Shown: positions 9,101-16,831, counted from the stretch's first letter. The stretch: 32,464 bases of DNA from an uncultured Eubacteriales bacterium (GCA_900320615.1 ONSX01000023.1:1-32464), one strand, 5' to 3'. Notes: generated by a model from the letters alone, not told the origin. Made by a program: numbers and translations.

Positions 9101-9643
9101 CCGGTCCATGCTGATTCTGACCATTGTCTTGAGGCCTGAGGCCGTGAGAAATTCCTCCATACGGTCCTCTGTGACCGGTGCCGCCGTAAGACCGCGGCAG
9201 AGTGCATCCTCTGCCGCGCCGTTCACCGCTGCCAGGCGGGCAAACGGCCTGCTTCGAAATACGCGGAACGCCTCCTGCGGATCCCTCTCCGCCAGTCTTG
9301 CAAAATCGCGCAGACTGCGGACTCTTCCGGGAAGCGTCTCCGATGGTTCCGCCATGATTCTGACACTGACCGGGACGGACACTTCTCCGCCGTCCGTCGC
9401 GAGTGTGATCTGTCCGCTGATCATGTCCCCGGCAGAAAGCCCCTCAACGTCCACACCGAAGACAATCGGATATCCCCTCTCCGCGTTCACGAACCTCGTC
9501 AGCGCCGGAACGATCCGGGCCTGATCCGAAAATATTTCACCGCGCACATGTCTGCCGTCCGTGTTCTCGAGGTGAAGCTCACTGCGGATATTTTTCCCTT
9601 CACGGGCTTGAATATCGATTCTTTTTTCTAATACTGTGACCAC
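6137..9643 (-). CDS. Large DUF5717-like protein of unknown function
   Basis: Protein of 1168 residues from a GTG start at 9643, chosen because AAAGGA lies seven bases upstream; the open frame continues eight codons to an ATG without an SD. No signal peptide or membrane segment is visible. In order: an N-terminal beta-sandwich-like region (VLEKRIDIQAREGKNIRSEL, to about residue 100), a second beta-rich region (about 180-280), a long alpha-helical repeat region (about 290-1010), and a C-terminal beta-rich domain (VRLVFFRNLPAPFPAQYQL onward). Helical solenoids typically bind proteins. The gene starts the trio with the DUF5716-like and TPR-like genes and lies directly downstream of polC, with a hairpin and probable promoter between. 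Function is unknown. Confidence 0.8.
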   Translation of the reverse strand: MVTVLEKRIDIQAREGKNIRSELHLENTDGRHVRGEIFSDQARIVPALTRFVNAERGYPIVFGVDVEGLSAGDMISGQITLATDGGEVSVPVSVRIMAEPSETLPGRVRSLRDFARLAERDPQEAFRVFRSRPFARLAAVNGAAEDALCRGLTAAPVTEDRMEEFLTASGLKTMVRISMDRERADFYQVTESMQDILLLRRNTWGHIVIDIEVSGDFLEVPRRRITEEDFVGSTCELEYRVLKPRLGDGRRFGKITLVIRGHRTDFLVTASAHEEGYSSGRMTIRRNTAQLARLYTDYLCGSVSAEELADRSLPLLEENAGLGADDGTALCLYRAYLYDLTGNRREAVTCIKSLDGCDLSTESPEVLGAYRYLLARTGMEKPDPEELAERISGLFLRRQESYVCMKLCMLTDEDLARNSRRLFAMADTLAAHGSRSPMLYAEVLRLLREDDSRLTRLTPLMEQVLAFAARRNLMTRELALRTAYLSENLRSYSENVYRVLAAAYDSFPMDSILEAIVRLVMKGQPRNRRYFRWYAEAVEKNLRIIRLYEYYIETIPESFRGLLPLAVRKYFAYNNTLSDSGKAFVYANIVRHRGEDPETYKTYSDQMERFAFLALERGKTGTDYAALYSWFVHDVPDGRAGENLADLLFTERVYTDEPGICSVIVIHSGLRREDRYPLQHGQAFIRRYTKDAQILFETASSMRLRTPVAYSTEPLLYREAYIGGCRQKFPDAVGIVMDATAGSGRKDPVAAENFQFWRAAAESDAFTDSFRAEARRKLLGFYAHHPEFAGFGEKVRDEDLWVRTDKAAYISVLLSVGQVRHAYDLLVRYGFEKVPADMLVRVASQMIEASDGRYDEELLLLVSYVFRADKYDERILTYLAEHYEGSMEDMLTLRKHAEDFYVETFPLDEKILARAAFTHTSLPADSKVLRAYVEHGGQRRIIRAYLETAADEQLLKSDPVDAYTAGCIEDLIDAGEPVDFAMKLMLLRRYSEMKRLSVHQEILTDRILEESEKRGVRLVFFRNLPAPFPAQYQLEDKVIVETRANPDDTVILRYRIGTGSLDKVEGEWKSAALHHRFRGIFSREFTLFYGEVLTYYIEITHNGRTRRTEEESAASPLMDFKGRSCYQRINQMLYDERQGLSGNLKETMRDYLKARHASSVLFTLEDES

Positions 9644-9678
9644 GTTACGTTCCTTTCGGCTATACATACTGCGTTTAG

Positions 9679-9687
9679 ATTATCACA
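9679..9687 (-). promoter_or_regulatory. Putative extended -10 promoter of the DUF5717 trio
   Basis: Minus strand TGTGATAAT is an extended -10 element. A recognisable -35 is weak (TTGCGT with a 15-bp spacer). The predicted start near 9672 would leave a leader of about 30 nt before the GTG start at 9643. Its place after the hairpin at 9711-9742 supports independent transcription of the trio. Confidence 0.45.
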
Positions 9688-9710
9688 AATTGGAACCTGA
9701 CGCAACGCAG

Positions 9711-9742
9711 GAAGCGGGAGGCCCCGAAGGGTCTCCCGCTTC
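9711..9742 (-). terminator. Strong hairpin with UUCG loop after polC, no U-tract
   Basis: Minus strand GAAGCGGGAG-A-CCC-TTCG-GGG-C-CTCCCGCTTC: a 14-position stem with one A/C mismatch, closed by a UUCG tetraloop. It starts 12 bases after the polC stop. No run of U follows (CTGCGTTGCG), so it may terminate with Rho or act as an mRNA 3'-end stabiliser. Confidence 0.55.
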
Positions 9743-9753
9743 TCTGGCGCGTT

Positions 9754-12700
9754 TTATTTTGCAAGATCAAACAGCGAGATCTGGTTGGATTCCGGTATAT
9801 CCCTGAGTATTCCGTACTCCTCCATCTCGTCGATAATGGACTTTGAGACATGCGCCCGCTCCCGCAGATCATCCTTGGAGAGGAACGGACCCTTCTTCGC
9901 CTCTTCCTCCAGCGCAATCGCCTGCGTGTCACCGAGGCCCGTGATCGAATTCAGGGCCGGCATAATCCTGCCGTCCACGATCTGGCAGCGCGTCGCCTGC
10001 GCCCTGTAGAGATCGAGCGGCTCAAATGCAAAGCCGCGCGCGTACATCTCGCGGACGAGCCGCATATCATCAAGCTCCGCCACATCCTTCGGCGACGGGT
10101 CCGGGTTCTTCTTGATCTCATCCGCATAATACTCGAGTTTCTCCCGCCCCTGGCACATATGCTCGTAGTTGAACGTCTTGCAACGGATCGAGAAATACGC
10201 CGCGTAGTAGGCCAGCGGATAGTTGATCTTGTAGTAGGCGATGCGGAACGCGTTCATGACATAAGCCGCCGCATGCGCCTTCGGGAACATGTACTTGATC
10301 TTCAGGCAGGACTCAATGTACCAGTCCGCCACGCCGTGCTCGCGCATCTCCTTCTCCTGCTCCGGCGTAAGACCGCGTCCCTTCCGGACAGACTCCATAA
10401 TCTTGAAGGAGTGCTCCTTGTCAAGTCCCTTGTTGATCAGCTCGAGCATGATATCGTCGCGGCAGCAGATCGACGTCGGCAGCGTACAATAGCCTTTCTC
10501 GATGTAGTACTGCGCGTTGTTCAACCACACATCCGTGCCGTGTGAGAGACCGGAAATACGGATCAGCTCGGAGAACGTCTTCGGCTTCGTCTGCTTCAGC
10601 ATTCCGATGACGAAATTCGTTCCGAACTCCGGGACGCCAAGCGTCCCGAGCTCACAGCCATCGATGTCCTCCGGTTTGATACCGAGCGCCTCCGTCCCCG
10701 AAAAAAGAGATAGAACGCCCTTGTCATCGAGCGGAACCTTGTGCGGGTCCGTCCCCGTCAGATCCTGCAGCATACGGATGATGGTCGGATCATCGTGTCC
10801 GAGAATATCGAGCTTCAGGAGGTTCGTGTCGATCGAGTGATAGTCAAAATGAGTTGTGATGAACGGCGAGTTCACATCGTTCGCCGGATGCTGTACCGGC
10901 GTGAACCAGTTGATGTCCATGCCCTTCGGGAGAACAATAACGCCTCCCGGGTGCTGGCCGGTCGTCCTCCGCACGCCGACGCAGCCGGTGGAGAGCCGCT
11001 CGAGCTCACAGCGCTTCTTTGTGACGCCTTTGTCCTCAAAGTAATGCATGGCGTAGCCGTAGGCCGTCTTGTCCGCGACCGTTCCGATCGTCCCCGCCTT
11101 GAAGGTCTGCCCCTTGCCGAAGATGACCTCGACATAGGGTTCCTTGTTCCCCGCAAAGCCCAGGAACGTCTCGAACGGAATATCAAAGCCGTCCTTGTAG
11201 AGAGGCTGTCCGCATTTCGGGCAGAGCTTGTCCGGCATATCACATCCGCAGCGCCCCTCGAGGTGTGCAGAATTCGTCTCCTCCGAATCAAATTCACTGT
11301 AAAGGCAGTCCGGATTGAGGCACCGGTAGTGCGGCTTCAGCGGGTTGACCTCCGTGATGTCCGCCATCGTCGCGACAAATGAAGACCCGACCGAGCCTCG
11401 CGAACCGACCAGATACCCGTCGTCATTCGACTTCTTGACGAGCTTCTGCGCGATGATGTACATGACCGCGTAGCCGTTCTTGATGATCGACGTAAGCTCC
11501 CGCTCCAGCCGCTCGCTCACGATCTTCGGGAGCTCCCTGCCGTACCAGCGGTGAGCCTTCGCGTAGCACATGTTCTGGAGGTCCTCCTCCGCGTGCGGAA
11601 TCGACGGCGGGCACTTATACGGATAGATCGGGGATATTTTCTCAATCATATCCGCGATCTTATTTGTATTTGTAACGACGACCTCCCTGCATTTTTCTTC
11701 GCCGAGATAAGAGAAACACTCCAGCATCTCCTCCGTCGTCCGCAGATAGAGCGGCGGCTGTCCGCCCTCATCTTTATAGCCGTGGCCGGCCTGAATAATC
11801 GCCCGGTAGATCCAGTCCTCCGGGTTCAGGAAATGCACGTCGCACGTCGCACAGACCGGCTTTCCAAACTGGTCGCCGAGCTCACAGATTCTGCGGTTGA
11901 TGTTCCGAAGATCCTCGACGGAATGAATGCCGCTCTTCGGGTCCTTCAGCAGGTAATTATTGTTCTCCGTCGGCTGAATCTCAAGATAATCATAAAATGA
12001 AACAATTCGTGCGATCTCCGCATCCGACCGGCCGTTTAAGATCGCCTGATAAAGCTCTCCCGCCGAGCAGGCCGAGCCGAACACGAGCCCCTCGCGGTGC
12101 TTCATCAGAACGCTCCGTGGAATCAGCGGACGGCGCTTGAAATACTGCAGATGAGAGATCGACACCAGCGTATAGAGGTTCCGGCGGCCGACCTCGTTCT
12201 TCGCAAGGAGAATGATGTGGTAGTACTTCAGATTCCGGATTCGGTCCGCAGACACATTGCCCTTTGCGTTCAGCGCGGCAAATGTCCGAATCTCCTCCTT
12301 CTCCATCACGTCCAGCATCTTCAGATAGACGAACGCCATGGCCTGGGCCCGCGGGAACGCGCGCATCTCATCCGTGCACGGCACTTTCAGGTGCTTCACG
12401 AGCGTGCGGAACCGGATTCTGCCAAGGTCCGGAATGAGGTACCTCGCCACGGACGGAATATCAAGAACCGTCCGCTCCGGCCAGTGGATGCCGTATTTCC
12501 TGCATCCGGCCATCAGAAAATTCATTTCCATATCGGCGTCGTACGCGACGACCGGAAGATCCCCGATGAAGTCCATGAGCTGCCGGAGCGCCGTCTCAAG
12601 ATCCGGCGAATTTGCGACGAGGGAGTCACCGATTCCGACCTCCTGCTCGATTGAGAACGGGATCGGCCGGCCCGGGTTCACAAGTGTCGCAAACTCCTCC

Positions 12701-14124
12701 GTCAGCTTGCCATCCTCGATCTTCTGCGCACCGATCTCGATGATGTCGTGCACGAGCGGACTCTGGCCCGTCGTGACCGTCGACAGGACAACGACCGGAT
12801 CAGTCACCTGCCCGATGAGCGGACCGCTGACGAGGTTTTTCATGTCGTCGACCATGTAGCCTTCCATGCCATAGATGATCTTGAGGTCCGCATCCTTCGG
12901 AATGCCCTTCTTGCCGCCGAAGGTCTTGTATGCCTCCGGAAATGCCTGCACGACGCCGTGATCAGTGATCGCAAGAGACTTCATGCCCCAGCGATAGGCC
13001 TGCTTCACGATGTCTGACGCCGCCGACACCGCGTCCATATCGGACATCTTCGTGTGGCAGTGCAACTCGACGCGCTTTACAGCCTCGTTGTCATCTCTCA
13101 CCTTTCGGAAGGACGGAATCTTCCTGATACCGTAGACGCTCTTGATCATGAGTTCCCTGTCGAACGGATCAAAATCCATAAGGCCGCGAATCATGAAGGT
13201 GGCCCCGTTTCTGAATGTGGCGTGGTAGGCGTCCGCTTCTTCCTTGTCGTACCAGAGTTTGAAGCGGATCGAGTCCGTGAAATCCGTGACCGACACCGTG
13301 AAAATGACACGCCCGTTTCTGGTCTCGCGCTCGTCGGTCGCAAAGACCTCGCCGCGCACCGTGATTTCGCGCGAGTCGTTGCCGAGCGATTCCATCAGTT
13401 CCGGCTCCGTGTCGAAATTTTTCCCGTAAATAACCGTCGGATCATTCGTGAGCGTGTAGCGCTTCCGACCGCCGTACGTCTTCTCCTCTTTCGAGGTCGG
13501 AAGCTTCTCCTCTTCCTCAGGCTTTGCGGCGCTGGCCGCATTGTGCCGGATAACTGCCTCCACCTTCTCGCGGATGCGCTCGTCGTCCTCATTGCCGCCC
13601 TCCGGCTTCACAGGCTCGACAAACTCGCTCGTGATCTCGGAATCGCCGAAACCGGCCCGCTCGGCAAAAACCTTCTCGATATAGTCCGTGAGGCGGTCCG
13701 CATTTTTCTCGGAGACAAAATTATCCTCGACGCGGCAGTGAATCTCATTTGCATCGCGCCGGAAATCAATGTCCGTGTGAATAAAGGTCTGATAGAGAAG
13801 CGGATCGACACGCTTCAACTCGTAGAGCATACTGCTCCGGTAGACCTTGTAAAAGTTCGCCGGCGTATAGGAGCCGGACAGGCGGAAGTGCTCGATGATC
13901 TTCACCTCCATGCGGTTACCGGCAAAAAACTGGTCCTCGATGGCGTGCTCGATCGTCTCGATATTTTTCTTCTTGATCCAGTTCTGCGAGATAATATAGA
14001 CGCGAAGCAGCGTGTGCTTCCGGTTGACAGCGACCTTTTCAACCTTGACGTACGCAAGCAGATCCAGGATACTCTTCTCAAGCCTCAGTCCCGGAAATGC
14101 CTCAAGAAAATTCTTTGGTTCCAA
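9754..14124 (-). CDS. polC: PolC-type DNA polymerase III alpha subunit, apparently lacking both catalytic centres
   Basis: Length (1456 residues) and order match Gram-positive PolC: N-terminal domain, OB fold (about 250-340), PHP domain with H355 and H357 (ELHCHTKMSDMD), inserted exonuclease (about 440-600), rest of PHP, palm entry GYLVGSRGSVGSSF, zinc-binding cysteines, and a C-terminal clamp-binding motif QISLFDL. Two features are abnormal. Canonical PDIDLNFS, carrying two catalytic Asp, is absent: FLGFAGNKEP (to P996) joins directly to YVEVIFGKG, an in-frame gap of about 16 residues; the third Asp, D1106 in LDILGHDD, remains. The exonuclease DxE is S448-T-V450, its second motif has E533 for Asp, and its HxxxxD is M587/R592. 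Start is TTG with AAAGGAG four bases upstream, overlapping the ispG stop. No frameshift is seen. Confidence 0.93.
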   Translation of the reverse strand: MEPKNFLEAFPGLRLEKSILDLLAYVKVEKVAVNRKHTLLRVYIISQNWIKKKNIETIEHAIEDQFFAGNRMEVKIIEHFRLSGSYTPANFYKVYRSSMLYELKRVDPLLYQTFIHTDIDFRRDANEIHCRVEDNFVSEKNADRLTDYIEKVFAERAGFGDSEITSEFVEPVKPEGGNEDDERIREKVEAVIRHNAASAAKPEEEEKLPTSKEEKTYGGRKRYTLTNDPTVIYGKNFDTEPELMESLGNDSREITVRGEVFATDERETRNGRVIFTVSVTDFTDSIRFKLWYDKEEADAYHATFRNGATFMIRGLMDFDPFDRELMIKSVYGIRKIPSFRKVRDDNEAVKRVELHCHTKMSDMDAVSAASDIVKQAYRWGMKSLAITDHGVVQAFPEAYKTFGGKKGIPKDADLKIIYGMEGYMVDDMKNLVSGPLIGQVTDPVVVLSTVTTGQSPLVHDIIEIGAQKIEDGKLTEEFATLVNPGRPIPFSIEQEVGIGDSLVANSPDLETALRQLMDFIGDLPVVAYDADMEMNFLMAGCRKYGIHWPERTVLDIPSVARYLIPDLGRIRFRTLVKHLKVPCTDEMRAFPRAQAMAFVYLKMLDVMEKEEIRTFAALNAKGNVSADRIRNLKYYHIILLAKNEVGRRNLYTLVSISHLQYFKRRPLIPRSVLMKHREGLVFGSACSAGELYQAILNGRSDAEIARIVSFYDYLEIQPTENNNYLLKDPKSGIHSVEDLRNINRRICELGDQFGKPVCATCDVHFLNPEDWIYRAIIQAGHGYKDEGGQPPLYLRTTEEMLECFSYLGEEKCREVVVTNTNKIADMIEKISPIYPYKCPPSIPHAEEDLQNMCYAKAHRWYGRELPKIVSERLERELTSIIKNGYAVMYIIAQKLVKKSNDDGYLVGSRGSVGSSFVATMADITEVNPLKPHYRCLNPDCLYSEFDSEETNSAHLEGRCGCDMPDKLCPKCGQPLYKDGFDIPFETFLGFAGNKEPYVEVIFGKGQTFKAGTIGTVADKTAYGYAMHYFEDKGVTKKRCELERLSTGCVGVRRTTGQHPGGVIVLPKGMDINWFTPVQHPANDVNSPFITTHFDYHSIDTNLLKLDILGHDDPTIIRMLQDLTGTDPHKVPLDDKGVLSLFSGTEALGIKPEDIDGCELGTLGVPEFGTNFVIGMLKQTKPKTFSELIRISGLSHGTDVWLNNAQYYIEKGYCTLPTSICCRDDIMLELINKGLDKEHSFKIMESVRKGRGLTPEQEKEMREHGVADWYIESCLKIKYMFPKAHAAAYVMNAFRIAYYKINYPLAYYAAYFSIRCKTFNYEHMCQGREKLEYYADEIKKNPDPSPKDVAELDDMRLVREMYARGFAFEPLDLYRAQATRCQIVDGRIMPALNSITGLGDTQAIALEEEAKKGPFLSKDDLRERAHVSKSIIDEMEEYGILRDIPESNQISLFDLAK

Positions 14125-14133
14125 AGTACTCCT

Positions 14134-15189
14134 TTACTTCCAGTTCAGCAGCTCCTCACGCAGCGCGCTGAGGATCTGGTCCTCCGGCACCTTCCGCAGA
14201 ATCTCGCCGTGCCTGATGATAAGACCGACACCCTTTCCGCCCGCGACGCCGATATCAGCCTCGCGTGCCTCGCCCGGTCCGTTCACAACGCATCCCATGA
14301 CCGCGACCTTGATATTGAGCGGTATGTCCTGTACCATCTTCTCCACCTCATTCGCGAGGTCGATAAGATCAATGTCCGTGCGCCCGCACGTCGGGCAGGA
14401 CACGACCTCGACACCGCCGCTCCGAAGCCCGAGCGTCTTTAATATAAGCTTCGCGGATCGAACCTCCTCGAGCGGGCTTCCCGTCAGCGAGACGCGGATC
14501 GTGTCTCCGATTCCCTCGTTCAAGATGATGCCGAGTCCGACGGACGACTTGATGTTGCCCGAATAGACAGTACCAGCCTCCGTAATACCGACGTGGAGCG
14601 GATACGGTGTCTTCCCCGCGATCAGCTCATGGGCCTTCACGCACATCATGACGTCCGAGGACTTGATGCTGATGACAATTTTATCATAATCAAAGTCCTC
14701 GATCATGCGCACCTTATCCAGCGCGCTCTCGACGAGCCCCCCGGCCGTAACGTGGCCGTATTTCTCTATAATGTCCTTCTCGAGCGACCCCGAATTGACG
14801 CCGACGCGGATCGGGATTTCTCTCTCCTTCGCGCACTCGACGACCTTCCGGATGTTCTCCGGCCCGCCGATATTGCCCGGATTAATGCGGATCTTGTCGG
14901 CCCCGTTCTTCATGGCCTCGATCGCCATCCGATAGTCAAAATGAATGTCCGCCACGAGCGGAATGTGGATCTGCCGTTTGATCTCCCGGATCGCGGCCGC
15001 AGCCTCCGGATTCGGCACCGTGCAGCGGATAATGTCGCAGCCCGCATTTTCAAGGGCCAGGATCTGACTGACCGTTGCCCGGACATCCTCCGTCTTTGTA
15101 TTGGTCATCGACTGAATGGCGATCGGACTTCCGCCGCCGATCGTCTTCGAGCCGATTCTTATTTTCTTTGTGTGATCTCTGAATGCCAT
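14134..15189 (-). CDS. ispG: 4-hydroxy-3-methylbut-2-enyl diphosphate synthase (IspG/GcpE)
   Basis: Penultimate enzyme of the MEP isoprenoid pathway: reduces methylerythritol cyclodiphosphate to HMBPP with a [4Fe-4S] cluster. The 351-residue length is typical. The start region TKKIRIGSKTIGGGSPIAIQ and the SMTNTKTEDV segment are family hallmarks, as are the cluster-binding cysteines in SCPTCGRTDIDL and MGCVVNGPGEA. The ATG has GGAGG five bases upstream. It sits between folA and polC; the ispG-polC pairing is the common clostridial order, where dxr and rseP usually precede it, but here folA and thyA do. Its stop codon overlaps the polC ribosome binding site. Confidence 0.97.
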   Translation of the reverse strand: MAFRDHTKKIRIGSKTIGGGSPIAIQSMTNTKTEDVRATVSQILALENAGCDIIRCTVPNPEAAAAIREIKRQIHIPLVADIHFDYRMAIEAMKNGADKIRINPGNIGGPENIRKVVECAKEREIPIRVGVNSGSLEKDIIEKYGHVTAGGLVESALDKVRMIEDFDYDKIVISIKSSDVMMCVKAHELIAGKTPYPLHVGITEAGTVYSGNIKSSVGLGIILNEGIGDTIRVSLTGSPLEEVRSAKLILKTLGLRSGGVEVVSCPTCGRTDIDLIDLANEVEKMVQDIPLNIKVAVMGCVVNGPGEAREADIGVAGGKGVGLIIRHGEILRKVPEDQILSALREELLNWK

Positions 15190-15246
15190 GAATACCTCCG
15201 ATCATGATGTCCGGCCGAAGATTGCTCTTCTCCGTGTCCTGCCTGC

Positions 15247-15750
15247 TTACGCTTCCTCCGGCCTCTTCCGTCTGTACATGTCAAAGGTATACACAAGATC
15301 GAAATACGTTTCTTCCTCGCTGCGTCTCACGAGTTCCCACTCGGGGTCCTCATCGAGATTCGGGAAGCACGTGTCCGCGTCATAAGCGAAATCGATTCTC
15401 GTCACATAGGCCGTATCAATGTACGGGAGCATATCGCGGTAGATACTGCCTCCGCCGATGCAGAAGACGTCCTTCGGGTCATACTTCGAGGCCGCCTTCA
15501 CCGCCTCTTCGATGCTGTGGACAACGGTTGCTCCTTCCACCGTGTAGTCGGGGTTTCCGGAAATGACAATATTGATCCGGCCGTTAAGCGGCTTCTTCTT
15601 CGGGAAGGACTCAAGCGTCTTTCTGCCCATGATGACGACCTTGCCCATCGTCATCTGTTTGAAATACTGCATATCCTGGGGAATGCTGACAAGAAGCTTT
15701 CCGTTCATACCGATATTCCAGTTCGCGTCTGCCGCTACGATACAATTCAT
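15247..15750 (-). CDS. folA: Dihydrofolate reductase
   Basis: NADPH-dependent reduction of dihydrofolate to tetrahydrofolate; it recycles the dihydrofolate made by the adjacent thymidylate synthase. At 167 residues it has standard length. Motifs seen are NWNIGMNGKLL near residue 11, the substrate-binding acid in IPQDMQYFK, the NADPH loop GKVVIMGRKTLESFP, and IGGGSIYRDMLPY. The RBS is strong (AGGAGG before the ATG). The 138-bp gap to thyA upstream holds no gene that I can support. Confidence 0.96.
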   Translation of the reverse strand: MNCIVAADANWNIGMNGKLLVSIPQDMQYFKQMTMGKVVIMGRKTLESFPKKKPLNGRINIVISGNPDYTVEGATVVHSIEEAVKAASKYDPKDVFCIGGGSIYRDMLPYIDTAYVTRIDFAYDADTCFPNLDEDPEWELVRRSEEETYFDLVYTFDMYRRKRPEEA

Positions 15751-15888
15751 TCTATCTATATCCTCCTGGTATTTTTAATTCAGCGCTTCTCGAAGAATTG
15801 AGAAAAGTAAAGGGAGAGCGCGCCCGCCTTAAGTCTTGTTCCACTCTCCGACGAGCGGACAAGCAGCGAAGATGTCCCCCCTCATCCG

Positions 15889-16737
15889 TCAGATGGCAAT
15901 CGGGATACCCGTCACCTGCGGCCCGTGCCGGTAGTCGCTGACGATCAGATCGTCCGTTGTAAATGCATAGAAGTCCGTCACATCCGGATTCAGACTGACG
16001 CACGGCGCCGGATACGTCGGCCGGGAAATGAGCTCCTCGATGATCGGCACATGTCGGTCATAAATATGCGCGTCCGCGATCACATGGACGAGTTGTCCCG
16101 GGATCATCCCGGTGACCTGCGCGATCATCATGAGCAGAATCGCGTACTGGCAGACGTTCCAGTTATTGGCCGCGAGCACGTCCTGTGAGCGCTGGTTCAG
16201 GACCATGTTGAGCGTGAGCTTCTCGTCGCCCGGATGCTGCGTCACATTGAAGGTCACTGACCACGCGCATGGATAGAGCCCCATCTCCGAGAGGTCATGG
16301 TGGTTAAAGAGAGAGGTCACGATACGGCGGCTGAACGGCTCGTTCTTCAGCTCCCACAGCACGCGGTCCGTCTGATCGAACATGCCCTCGCGGTACTTGT
16401 GCTTCACGCCCATCTGATAGCCGTACGCCTTGCCGATCGAACCGTTCTCATCCGCCCACTCATCCCAGATGTGCGGCTTTAAGTCGCGGATATTATTTGA
16501 CTTCCGCTGCCAGACCCACAGGATCTCGTCCATACAACTCTTCAGGGCAGTCCGCCTCAGGGTGATCGCCGGAAATTCCTTCCGCAGGTCGTAGCAGTTC
16601 ACGACGCCGAACTGCTTGATCGTATACGCCGGCGTCCCGTCCTCCCAGTGAGGGCGGACCTTCTCCCCTTCCGTGCTCGTCCCGTTGTCCAGAATATCTC
16701 TGCACATGGAAATGAAAATCTCGTCTGCCTGACTCAT
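15889..16737 (-). CDS. thyA: Thymidylate synthase (ThyA)
   Basis: Converts dUMP to dTMP using methylene-tetrahydrofolate, producing dihydrofolate for FolA. The protein has 282 residues. The catalytic cysteine is in YPCAWSVTFNVT, the phosphate-binding RSQD follows in LNQRSQDVLAANNWN, and VIADAHIYDRH is the dUMP-site segment. This pattern is that of the Bacillus ThyA subgroup rather than E. coli. AAGGAGAG precedes the ATG. The 94-bp gap to malQ contains a 10-bp stem hairpin (16756-16800) just upstream of the RBS, which could modulate translation. Confidence 0.96.
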   Translation of the reverse strand: MSQADEIFISMCRDILDNGTSTEGEKVRPHWEDGTPAYTIKQFGVVNCYDLRKEFPAITLRRTALKSCMDEILWVWQRKSNNIRDLKPHIWDEWADENGSIGKAYGYQMGVKHKYREGMFDQTDRVLWELKNEPFSRRIVTSLFNHHDLSEMGLYPCAWSVTFNVTQHPGDEKLTLNMVLNQRSQDVLAANNWNVCQYAILLMMIAQVTGMIPGQLVHVIADAHIYDRHVPIIEELISRPTYPAPCVSLNPDVTDFYAFTTDDLIVSDYRHGPQVTGIPIAI

Positions 16738-16755
16738 GGTCTCTCCTTGTCAAGT

Positions 16756-16800
16756 ACTGCCACATTTTCCGGTACTGCTTCGTCCGGTCCATGTGGCAGT
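16756..16800 (-). promoter_or_regulatory. Stem-loop between malQ and thyA
   Basis: ACTGCCACAT (16756-16765) and ATGTGGCAGT (16791-16800) are perfect 10-bp complements, with an inner CCGG/CCGG pair possible in the 25-nt loop. The structure ends 18 bases before the thyA ATG. No U-tract follows it, so a terminator is less likely than a leader structure near the RBS or an RNA-processing site. Confidence 0.5.
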
Positions 16801-16831
16801 TTCTTCCGTGTCTTCTCTATATGTATCGGTC

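Noticed and set aside
13054-14442. 462-codon plus-strand frame opposite polC and ispG
   Set aside because: It lies entirely antisense to two well-supported genes, has an Arg/Asp/Val-rich composition typical of the complement of GC-rich codons, and shows no family motif.
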